This document shows positions 4,785 through 12,094 of a DNA stretch of 14,103 nt, piece by piece; position 1 is the stretch's first letter, and every line of letters starts with the position of its first letter. The notes below the pieces were generated by a model. It ran no database searches. It was not told where the DNA came from and worked only from the letters and a program-made list of their open reading frames with translations. Where the stretch lies: assembly GCA_964361075.1 (NCBI GenBank), contig CAYHZL010000086.1:1-14103 (forward strand), given 5' to 3'. The translations under genes were made by a program, and so were the position numbers. Origin of the DNA: CAYHZL01 sp964361075 (GTDB taxonomy: Bacteria > Bacteroidota > Ignavibacteria > UBA10030 > UBA8401).

Positions 4785-7562
4785 TTAAAAATATCTCGAT
4801 TGCTTCGTAACCTTTACATCTTGCAACTGCGGCGCTTTCACACGAATTTCAAAACGATAGAATGGACGCGCGCCGATTGGCTGCCAACTGAAATTCATTT
4901 CCCAACAATGCAGGTCGCGGAAAATATTAATGCTCGGCGCGGCAAATTGTTTTTGCACAAGATCGTAATTTCCCGAAGCGGTGAAACGCCAATTTTCCGT
5001 TAAGTTAAATCCCAGATTTGCATTGACGTTTGCAGAACGCGAAATCACTTTCGGATTATCCTGGGATTGTAAGAAATTAAAACTGAGTGATAAATTCCAT
5101 GGAATAGAAAAATCCGGAAGTTCTTCTTCATGAATATTGCGAATGCCACTTTGCTGATTGCGCTTCTGCTCTGCAAGACGAATGCTGTCGTTCGCTTGTG
5201 CCTGCTCAGAAATTGCACGCGTTTTTTTCTCTCCGCTCAGCGATGTTGAAAGACTGATGCTGAAACTTGTAAGGTCGGCAATTTTTCCGCCGTTAGAAGA
5301 AAGAAATCTGTTTACGCGTCTGCCAAGTTTTTCGTCATACTTATAAAAACTATATGTGCTCGAACCGTTGACAGACAAATACTGTCCGATATCAGTACGG
5401 TACGATAACGACAACGGCGTCAATCTAAATTCTTCCGCCACAGCGTTATAGGAAATAGAACCGCTGAGATTAAGTAATTGATATTTTTTTTCCTTCTCAG
5501 TCGTATCTTTTGCAGAAGTTTTCATTTCAAATAAATTACCAACACTTAAACTAATAGATTGCTGCTCGCCTCTTCCGCTGCCCAAAAAAATTTCACGTTC
5601 GAAGCGATCGTATTTTTGCTCGACACCATTCGTGTCTTTGTATGTTCCATAATACCCGAAAAACTTTTTCGAAAAATCCGGTTGATAATTGTACGAAAGA
5701 TTCGGTGTGATTGTGTGACGAAAACCCGCAACGCCGGGAATTGGCGAAGCCAACATTCCATACAATTTTGTGGAAGCCGAAAGACTTGCACCAAATGTGC
5801 GCACTGCAAAAAATCCTTTTGCATCATCTTTTATCGGTGCATTGTGCAGCGAGTCAATTCCTGTTACGACGGTACTTTTATCATACCATTTTTCCGTGTA
5901 CTGCAATGATGGCGTAATGGTAATGTACCCGGCTTTGGGTGATGCGTTAAAACCGAAATTATGTATTGCACCTTCTCGTTCAAAAAAATCAAATTCGTTC
6001 GTTACTGTATTTTTTGTTTTTCGTTCGCTGCGGAGGAACTGCGAACTGTAGCCCATGCCAATCATTTCATACCACGCAAGATTATTATCCGATGAAATAC
6101 GCCGTGATTTTTTTTCTGAACGGAATGGAAAACTCTGTCCGTGAGAAAATGAAAGTGACGGCAATGTTTGTGAAATATTTCCCGTTTGTAAATCTTGGTT
6201 CCGATTGATGTTGATGGAGATACTATTGTTTGTCCCTTCCCATCGTTTGTTGAATGTCGCATTCGAAACAATATTTTGCTGCAGATAATTATTGTAATTG
6301 TTGTTCGTTTTAAACACATCGTTGCTTGCAAACGTAAAGTTCACATTCAAATCCGCAGTGGGAGTAAAACGCTGGGAATGTGTCCAGTTCAAATAATAAT
6401 CTTTGCTGTCTTCTTGAACATCGCCTGCCTCGCCTGAAATAAAACGCGAATAACTTCCGTTTACACTTCCTGAAAAATCGTACCGCTCTGCATAACGAAA
6501 ATTCGGATAGAGTTTCCATGAACCTTTGTCATACCAATCACCGCCAACACTCATATCCATGTAATCGCTGATGGCTTCGTAGTAACCAAGATGCTCGATA
6601 AATCGTCCGCGATTTCCCGCATCGCCGTACCCCGGTGCAATAATTCCGGAACGCCGTCCGCTCTGACTTGGAAACACGCCGAACGGCAATGCAAAAATCG
6701 GCACGTCGGAAATGTATAAGTAAATCGGGCGCGCAACAATTTTATCTTTTATCGTTACACGCATTTCCGGTGCAAGAAAAAAATAATGCGGATGCCCGTA
6801 CTCGCACGTGGTATATTTGCCCTCCGCAAGAAATAACATATCCTTTTCAATTTTTTTGATATGCTCGCCGTAGTACAATCCCTGATCCGATTTTGTTTCG
6901 CCGAGAATAATTTTTCCTTTTTGCGATTTAAAATTGTATGCGATGCGGAATCCATCGTACCGTTCACCTCCATCTTTCATCACCGGCATACCGGTGTACC
7001 GTTTCCGAAGCGAATCGGTTCTCGTTATCTGTGCTGTATCCACAATGCCGGATGCTTCCAATTCATTTGTATTCCAATTCACGTCAATGCGCTCCGAAGT
7101 CAATCCCATCGTTCTGTAACGAACATCGCTCTTGCCAAACATTTTCATTCTTTTATTCTGAAAAGAATACACAATAGAATCGTTGGATGAATACACAACA
7201 ACAGAATCTATTCCTGAAGATTTTTGAGTTGAATCTTGTACTACTGCAAGTGAATCTGCGATGCGAACTGAATCAGGTTGAACAATGTGGGAAAAATTTA
7301 ATGCATAAAGTGAATCGTGTTGTGAAATTGGTTTAAGGACAGTCGTTGGTTTGGTGGGTTGTGAAAATAAAAAGTAGCATAACAATAATTGCAAGAGCGC
7401 AAGACCGCATACAATACGGAGCGCAGAAAAGTGCGAAATACAAAATTGCAAGACTGAAGAAAAAGAATAACATCTTTTGAGTCTGAGGCTCATCAGCCTT
7501 TGGCTGACTCTGCAATCTTGTAATCGTGTCATCTTGCAATCTTGTACTATATATTTCATCAT
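4785..7562 (-). CDS. lptD: LptD-like outer-membrane LPS assembly protein
   Basis: As written, 925 aa. A hydrophobic signal/anchor lies at about 46-67 (SALRIVCGLALLQLLLCYF). An OstA-like jellyroll follows at about 130-280 (MKMFGKSDVRYRTMGLTSERIDVNW, then ERYDGFRIAYNFKSQKGKI, then GKYTTCEYGHPHYFFLAPEM). From about 300 on there is a long strand-rich beta-barrel beginning PSQSGRRSGIIAPGYG, with alternating aromatic and polar residues and a C-terminal strand ending SRYF. The C-x3-HPHYFF motif and the SGRRSGIIAP start of the barrel are typical of Bacteroidetes LptD. It accepts LPS from the periplasmic bridge and inserts it in the outer leaflet with LptE. The ATG overlaps the ROK stop (TAATG). The first 44 residues are encoded by repeat-like DNA and may not belong: ATG codons at Met11 or Met24, or a TTG near residue 38, are alternatives. 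Confidence 0.88.
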   Translation of the reverse strand: MMKYIVQDCKMTRLQDCRVSQRLMSLRLKRCYSFSSVLQFCISHFSALRIVCGLALLQLLLCYFLFSQPTKPTTVLKPISQHDSLYALNFSHIVQPDSVRIADSLAVVQDSTQKSSGIDSVVVYSSNDSIVYSFQNKRMKMFGKSDVRYRTMGLTSERIDVNWNTNELEASGIVDTAQITRTDSLRKRYTGMPVMKDGGERYDGFRIAYNFKSQKGKIILGETKSDQGLYYGEHIKKIEKDMLFLAEGKYTTCEYGHPHYFFLAPEMRVTIKDKIVARPIYLYISDVPIFALPFGVFPSQSGRRSGIIAPGYGDAGNRGRFIEHLGYYEAISDYMDMSVGGDWYDKGSWKLYPNFRYAERYDFSGSVNGSYSRFISGEAGDVQEDSKDYYLNWTHSQRFTPTADLNVNFTFASNDVFKTNNNYNNYLQQNIVSNATFNKRWEGTNNSISININRNQDLQTGNISQTLPSLSFSHGQSFPFRSEKKSRRISSDNNLAWYEMIGMGYSSQFLRSERKTKNTVTNEFDFFEREGAIHNFGFNASPKAGYITITPSLQYTEKWYDKSTVVTGIDSLHNAPIKDDAKGFFAVRTFGASLSASTKLYGMLASPIPGVAGFRHTITPNLSYNYQPDFSKKFFGYYGTYKDTNGVEQKYDRFEREIFLGSGRGEQQSISLSVGNLFEMKTSAKDTTEKEKKYQLLNLSGSISYNAVAEEFRLTPLSLSYRTDIGQYLSVNGSSTYSFYKYDEKLGRRVNRFLSSNGGKIADLTSFSISLSTSLSGEKKTRAISEQAQANDSIRLAEQKRNQQSGIRNIHEEELPDFSIPWNLSLSFNFLQSQDNPKVISRSANVNANLGFNLTENWRFTASGNYDLVQKQFAAPSINIFRDLHCWEMNFSWQPIGARPFYRFEIRVKAPQLQDVKVTKQSRYF
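7479..7546. repeat. Direct and inverted repeats in the lptD 5' end
   Basis: TGCAATCTTGTA occurs twice in direct orientation (7511-7522 and 7535-7546). Beside them TCAGCC-TTT-GGCTGA (7494-7508) forms a perfect 6-bp stem, nested in GAGTC (7479-7483) and GACTC (7506-7510). These sit in codons 6-28 of the annotated lptD frame, ahead of its signal segment. They look like an intergenic repeat captured by the reading frame. Confidence 0.55.
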
Positions 7563-8515
7563 TACAACACAAGTCCTGCCGCACCAAGAATACCTGCCGT
7601 ATTGCCGAGTTGTGCCGGTAAAATTTTAATGCCCGGTTTCAACGGCGCTTGAACTCCTGCAATTGTTGCTTTCGTAATTGCATCAAACACAAATTTACCG
7701 GCCGCTGAAACTCCTCCGCCAATAATGCTCACGCGCAAATCCATGATATTCATTACAGAGGCGAGCGCTGTTCCAAGAAACAGACCGGCTTCTTCAAAAA
7801 TTGTACGCGCAAACGCATCGCCTGCTTCTGCCGCTTGATTAATATAGAGCGGTTCAACTTTTGAAAGATCACCGCCGACAAGTTGAAGAATTTTTGATTC
7901 AGGATGCAACTTCAATCCTTCAATCGTGCGCGCGGAAAGATAACGCTGTCCGATGTATGCTTCCACACAACCGCGCGAACCGCAATTGCATTGCACGCCT
8001 TTGTAGTCAATAGAAATATGTCCGACTTCTCCCGCACCGCCATGCGGACCACGATAAATTTTATGATCTAATATTATTCCGCCGCCAACACCTGTTCCCC
8101 AAATAACAAAAAGGAAATCGGGATACTCTTTTCCGGCGCCAAATTTTGCTTCTGCGATTGCGGCAACGTTCGCATCGTTTTCAACTTCAACTCTCATCTT
8201 AAATACTTGTTGAATTTCATCTCCGAGCGGAACCGAATTCCAGTTTTTAAAATTTGGCGGACTCTTTACTGTCCCGCCTTCCTTTTCAATAATACCCGCC
8301 GCGCCGATACCGATTCCTTGAACCGTTGCGCCGTTTACATACGAAAGTACTTCTTCAATTGCTTTCACAACTTGTCCAACAACTGCCTTCGGACCGTCAT
8401 CGGCGAGCGTTGGAACTTTTGATTGTGCGATTATTTCACCTGTGCTGGAAATGAGTCCTGCTTTTGCTGTGGTACCGCCAAGGTCTACCCCGACGGCAAG
8501 AGTTTGATGAGCCAT
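7562..8515 (-). CDS. ROK-family glucokinase-like sugar kinase
   Basis: A 317-aa cytoplasmic kinase that phosphorylates a hexose, most likely glucose, with ATP. The N-terminal phosphate motif is GVDLGGTTAKAGL (9-21). Catalytic Asp114 lies in ENDANVAA (112-119). The phosphate-2 region is WGTGVGGGI (139-147). AGEVGHISID (161-170) supplies His166, and CNCGSRGCVEAY (176-187) has the ROK zinc triad Cys176/Cys178/Cys183 plus sugar-binding Glu185. Length and motif order match ROK glucokinases. There is no N-terminal winged helix, so it is an enzyme rather than a NagC/Mlc repressor. N-acetylglucosamine or fructose kinase activity cannot be excluded by eye. It has no strong Shine-Dalgarno and is coupled to lptD by a TAATG overlap. 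The 177-nt gap before it separates it from the RecQ/DprA unit. Confidence 0.9.
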   Translation of the reverse strand: MAHQTLAVGVDLGGTTAKAGLISSTGEIIAQSKVPTLADDGPKAVVGQVVKAIEEVLSYVNGATVQGIGIGAAGIIEKEGGTVKSPPNFKNWNSVPLGDEIQQVFKMRVEVENDANVAAIAEAKFGAGKEYPDFLFVIWGTGVGGGIILDHKIYRGPHGGAGEVGHISIDYKGVQCNCGSRGCVEAYIGQRYLSARTIEGLKLHPESKILQLVGGDLSKVEPLYINQAAEAGDAFARTIFEEAGLFLGTALASVMNIMDLRVSIIGGGVSAAGKFVFDAITKATIAGVQAPLKPGIKILPAQLGNTAGILGAAGLVL

Positions 8516-8629
8516 AATGTTTATTAAATTAATGGTAATGGAGCAAGTGTAAAAGTTAATTGTCTGATCGAGTTACACATAAAAAAATAGTCATACTGCA
8601 AGGTGCAAACTCAGTATTAAAGTTTCAGC

Positions 8630-8673
8630 GCCGAGTCGAAGCATCATTGCAATAAAACGCATTGGGACTTGGC
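8630..8673. other. Imperfect hairpin downstream of the dprA-like gene
   Basis: GCCGAGTC (8630-8637) and GACTTGGC (8666-8673) can pair over 8 positions with one G-T wobble on the plus strand (A-C mismatch on the transcribed strand), around a 28-nt loop. The loop is long and no U-run follows on the minus strand, so it is a weak terminator candidate. It could be a boundary structure of the RecQ/DprA unit. Confidence 0.25.
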
Positions 8674-8692
8674 AACAGGTTTTCTTTTTGTC

Positions 8693-9838
8693 CTAAGCAA
8701 AAAGTGTTATTTGTGTTGTAGCTGCTGTCCCTTTTAGTTTATATTTATTTGTCTTATTATCTTTCACTACTTCTATAAAATCTAGTTTCTTCAAGTGAGC
8801 TGTTAGTTTTTTAGTTGTCCAGTCCAAACCGAGTTTTGATTGCAATTCTTTTGCACTTAAAGGTCTGCCATGAATTGCTGAACGAATTTTTGCCTCTAAA
8901 TATTCATCAGGTCCTTGAACGATTAATGTCTGTTCTAATAATGAAGTGTCGTATGTTTTAGATAATTCAATACCATTAAAGTCAACTGCAACTGCACCTT
9001 TCTGAATCAGAATTAAGTTTGCGTTTTTCTCAGTTGGTTCTGGTTCTCTTACAAATATTTTTCTTCCTTTTCTCAATCCGTCAACTACACCTGACCATGT
9101 TCCACCTTTCTCTGACGATTCAGCAACATAAATTTCATCAGCTAGTCCGTAAATAATCGGATTTCTTGCCATTGCTAATTCTGCTTTCCAAGGAGCTTTT
9201 GGAAAAAATGTGCTGACAATTAAAACATCTCCATCAACAATTTGCTTATAGTATTTTTTGAATCCTGAATCAAAGGTCAAGATTCCTTGTGGCAAAACAA
9301 TGATGCTTTGTCCTTTGTAAATAATTGCAGAATCCAGTGCTTGCTTGTCAACCCCTTTGGCAAAACCGCTTACAACTACTTTGTATTCTTTACTTGCAAG
9401 TTTTGCTATGTTGTCTGTGAATTGTAAAGCAATATTAGAAGCATCTCTTGAGCCAACAATTGCGATAGATTTTTCTTCAAGAATTTTTTTATTTCCTTTT
9501 ACATAAAGCAAAGAAGGTGAGTGTGCAGCTTTTAAATTCCCTTTTAGGGTTTTGGAAAATTCGGGAGAAGTAATTGGAATAAGTTCATATCCTTGATTAA
9601 ATAATGATTCTGCTAAAAACGCATTGCTTGCTAATTCTGATTTTGCTTGTTGCAAATCTGAAATCTGCTTTGTGTCTAATAAGTATGTTGTTCTCCAATC
9701 ATTTTCCGATAATTGAAAAAAGTCCTCCACCGAAATTTGGTTTTCATGATAGAACTTGATGATGAGGTTATTAATTCTTAAATGACCCCATCTTGGCAAA
9801 TGTGCCAGTGATAACCAATATGCTGCATCTTTCATCAT
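8693..9838 (-). CDS. DprA/Smf-family protein, PsyrA-like antitoxin candidate
   Basis: A 381-aa protein with a DprA-type Rossmann fold at about 85-290. Landmarks are IAIVGSRDAS (125-134, the GSR nucleotide/ssDNA-binding motif), VVVSGFAKGVDKQALDSA (154-171, DprA consensus SGxAxGID..AH with His replaced by Leu), MARNPIIYGLAD (223-234) and ESSEKGGTWSG (240-250). A helical N-terminal part (1-75) and a C-terminal winged-helix-like region (about 315-370, LSAKELQSKLGLDWTTKKLTAHLKKL) flank it. Housekeeping DprA loads RecA on incoming DNA. Here the gene overlaps a RecQ-PRTase helicase by 4 nt (ATGA), with GGGGGTGAT just upstream. That partnership matches PsyrTA, where the DprA-like protein is the antitoxin. 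The antitoxin role is inference from family and gene pairing; a second Met directly follows the first. Confidence 0.82.
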   Translation of the reverse strand: MMKDAAYWLSLAHLPRWGHLRINNLIIKFYHENQISVEDFFQLSENDWRTTYLLDTKQISDLQQAKSELASNAFLAESLFNQGYELIPITSPEFSKTLKGNLKAAHSPSLLYVKGNKKILEEKSIAIVGSRDASNIALQFTDNIAKLASKEYKVVVSGFAKGVDKQALDSAIIYKGQSIIVLPQGILTFDSGFKKYYKQIVDGDVLIVSTFFPKAPWKAELAMARNPIIYGLADEIYVAESSEKGGTWSGVVDGLRKGRKIFVREPEPTEKNANLILIQKGAVAVDFNGIELSKTYDTSLLEQTLIVQGPDEYLEAKIRSAIHGRPLSAKELQSKLGLDWTTKKLTAHLKKLDFIEVVKDNKTNKYKLKGTAATTQITLFA

Positions 9839-11841
9839 ACTAAATCACCCCCAACTGTTCTTGCAATAACTATAGGAGCGATTTTGCTTGCCCCAAAGGT
9901 AGTTAATAATCTTCCGACTTCTTTCAAAGTTGCTCCGCTATCAAAAATATCGTCAATGAGCAAAACACTTTTCCCTTTTATTTCATCAGGAATTTTGCAT
10001 GTAAAGGCATCTTTCACATTGTCTGCTTTTAAATAATTGTTTTCAAAAACCTTTTGTTCACTTGTCTGTCTTTGTTTGTGCAGGTTGTGCGAAATTGGAA
10101 ATTTTAATACTTGGGCAACTTTAGTTGAGAAATTTTTAACCAAATCGCCCGATGATGTTGGTGGAACATAAAGAACCAAATCAAATATTTCCTGTCCGAA
10201 TTTTTTGCGAAATGCTTTTAGCACTAACTTTAAAAGGAAGTCGGGGAAATCGCCACCACTCTCATATTTGGAACGATGAATTGCAACACCAACATTTGAA
10301 ACACCATAGTAGGAAGATGCAACACCATTCACAATATTTGAACCTCTTGATTCAACTACTAATTCAGGAAAATATTTTTCACGGAAGTTTTGAAGTTTCT
10401 CTTTCCATTCAGGAGTAACAGAAACCGTTATTTTCTTCTCACCTGTGTTGTCGCAATTGTTGAAAGTATGTTTTGATTCATCTCCTAAGTAGTCGCACAA
10501 AAATTTAATTCTTGAATTAGTAGTTTCTACATACTCAATCATACTATCAAGCTCTTTTGTTTTTGAATTTCGTAACTCCTCAAATGTTTTTGTATTAAGT
10601 GATGGTGCATGTAATATGTATTCAAATTTCTTATTAGCCAATTGTCTAATGATGCCTTGTTCGATCAAGTCCGCTTTAATAACCCTTATTTGATTTTGCT
10701 TAAGATTTGTCCTTTTCATCAAATCTCTTTCGCCTAACATTTCATTACGGATTGCATGAATAACCTTTTCATATTTTTTAAGTGATGGCCTGCCACCCTC
10801 AATGAATGCTTCAGGTAATTTCCTGTCTTCAGGATTGTAGAACAAAATAATGTATGAAGGTTGACCGTCTCTCCCTGCTCTTCCAATTTCCTGATAATAG
10901 TGGATTGGCGATTGGGGAATTTGTGTGTGAATAATAAAACGAATGTCGGGTTTGTCAATCCCCATTCCCAATGCATTCGTTGAAATAATACATTTCCATT
11001 GGTTACTCATTAAACCGTTTTCTATCGCAATGCGTGATTCAGCATCAAGTCCTGCATTGTAACCGATTGAAGAAATTTTCAAATGTTCAAACCACTTTGA
11101 ATAAATTTCTGTATCAACTCTTGTTCCTGCGTAGAGAATTCCTGAACCTGGAAGTTTATCTAAATTCTTTCCTAGCCAAATCATTTTTTCATCTTCTGAG
11201 GTAACTTTTGCAACGAACATCTTGAAATTATCTCTTATTAAATTTCCTCTCAAAACTCTTATATCGCCTGCAATTTGTTGGGCAATATCTTGTTCAACTC
11301 TTTTTGTTGCGGTCGCTGTTGTTGCAAGAATAGGGAGTCCTTTTGGCAATAGTTTTACTAGGTTTATTATTCTTCTGAATGCTGGTCTGAAATCGTGTCC
11401 CCAAACTGAGATACAATGTGCTTCATCAACAACAACCAATTTTAAATTCATTTGTCTGGTTGCTTCAATCCATTCGTTGTTTTCCTGTCTTTCAGGTGCA
11501 ATATAAAGAATTTTTATTTTGCCTAGTTTGGCATCGCTGATTATTTGAGAGTTTTCTTCGGGAGTTTGTTCGCTGTTTATGCATCGTGCTGTTATTCCAA
11601 GAGCAGCGAGTTTTTTTACTTGGTCACGCATCAATGCTATGAGAGGAGAAAATATTACTGTTGTCCCTTGGAAAACTGTCGCAGGAAATTGAAAACAGAG
11701 AGATTTTCCAAAACCTGTTTTTTCAATAAGCAAAACTCTGTCACCTTTCAGAATACTTTCTATCGTCTCCCATTGTTTGTCGTAAAATTTTGGAAGTTTG
11801 AAAGTTGTTTGTAAGATTATTTCTGCCTCTTGTCTTGTCAT
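9835..11841 (-). CDS. RecQ helicase fused to ComF-like phosphoribosyltransferase, PsyrT-like
   Basis: A 668-aa two-part protein. Residues 1-345 are a RecQ helicase core: Walker A TGFGKS (42-47), DEAH (139-142), aromatic loop CISVWGHDFRPAF (143-155), motif III ATTATAT (173-179), motif V STNALGMGIDKPDI (287-300) and motif VI QEIGRAGRDG (317-326). About 355-415 looks like a winged helix. The RecQ zinc site is degenerate: CDN (463-465) survives but its usual partner Cys residues are missing. Residues about 495-668 resemble ComF: ASSYYGVSNVGVAIHRSKY, YVPPTSSGD (559-566) and the PRPP loop VLLIDDIFDSGATL (626-639). No HRDC domain. RecQ plus PRTase beside a DprA partner is the PsyrT layout, where the helicase component is the toxin. 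Base composition is lower in GC than the flanks. Toxicity or phage defence is inference. Confidence 0.85.
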   Translation of the reverse strand: MTRQEAEIILQTTFKLPKFYDKQWETIESILKGDRVLLIEKTGFGKSLCFQFPATVFQGTTVIFSPLIALMRDQVKKLAALGITARCINSEQTPEENSQIISDAKLGKIKILYIAPERQENNEWIEATRQMNLKLVVVDEAHCISVWGHDFRPAFRRIINLVKLLPKGLPILATTATATKRVEQDIAQQIAGDIRVLRGNLIRDNFKMFVAKVTSEDEKMIWLGKNLDKLPGSGILYAGTRVDTEIYSKWFEHLKISSIGYNAGLDAESRIAIENGLMSNQWKCIISTNALGMGIDKPDIRFIIHTQIPQSPIHYYQEIGRAGRDGQPSYIILFYNPEDRKLPEAFIEGGRPSLKKYEKVIHAIRNEMLGERDLMKRTNLKQNQIRVIKADLIEQGIIRQLANKKFEYILHAPSLNTKTFEELRNSKTKELDSMIEYVETTNSRIKFLCDYLGDESKHTFNNCDNTGEKKITVSVTPEWKEKLQNFREKYFPELVVESRGSNIVNGVASSYYGVSNVGVAIHRSKYESGGDFPDFLLKLVLKAFRKKFGQEIFDLVLYVPPTSSGDLVKNFSTKVAQVLKFPISHNLHKQRQTSEQKVFENNYLKADNVKDAFTCKIPDEIKGKSVLLIDDIFDSGATLKEVGRLLTTFGASKIAPIVIARTVGGDLV

Positions 11842-12094
11842 GTGTTGTCGTTAATTTTTCGCAGGTCGTTCAGGTTATTCACTGTCGCCCTAAACTTGCC
11901 GCCAACTAGTGCCGTTTCTAAAAAAACAATCTTGTATTATTGCGACCCCCTCTCAATCTCCCCCTTGCAGGGGGAGAAGACAATTTCCCTCCACTGCAAT
12001 GGATGGTTAGGGTGGGGTCAGTAGTTTAGTAGAAAAAATATTTTCAAAAATACAACCTTACTTAATTGAAACGGCACTAGTTCTTTGCGTACCA
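11842..12094. other. Intergenic region between the hydrolase and the RecQ-PRTase gene
   Basis: 253 nt with no credible gene. It holds the upstream region of the RecQ-PRTase gene (11842-11903), where I see neither a convincing Shine-Dalgarno nor a convincing promoter, and a palindromic element (11904-12082). Confidence 0.7.
11904..12082. mobile_element. Second MITE-like palindromic element
   Basis: The ends are perfect 15-bp inverted repeats, AACTAGTGCCGTTTC (11904-11918) and its complement (12068-12082); similarity continues inward imperfectly through an AT-rich arm (TTGTATTATTG versus TTGTATTTTTG). Since ACTAGT is itself a palindrome, ACTAGT at 11905-11910 and 12076-12081 could instead be a 6-bp target duplication around ends GCCGTTTC/GAAACGGC. 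The core (11945-12018) carries an 8-bp stem TCTCCCCC/GGGGGAGA (11957-11964 with 11970-11977) and is the same family as the core of the element at 4599-4742. It has no coding capacity. Confidence 0.72.

Noticed and set aside
5559..6437. Several plus-strand open frames of 68-116 codons
   Set aside because: They lie antisense to the lptD barrel and have no domain-like sequence, conserved motif or ribosome binding site that I can see.
7333..7587. 84-codon minus-strand frame with a hydrophobic stretch in the lptD 5' end
   Set aside because: It overlaps lptD and the ROK gene in a different frame; the hydrophobicity follows from the T-rich codons of the lptD signal segment.
8693..9838. Reading this as the housekeeping competence protein DprA
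   Set aside because: Direct 4-nt coupling to a RecQ-PRTase gene, the altered SGxAxGID..AH motif (His to Leu) and low GC favour the accessory toxin-antitoxin type, though it cannot be fully excluded without the rest of the genome.
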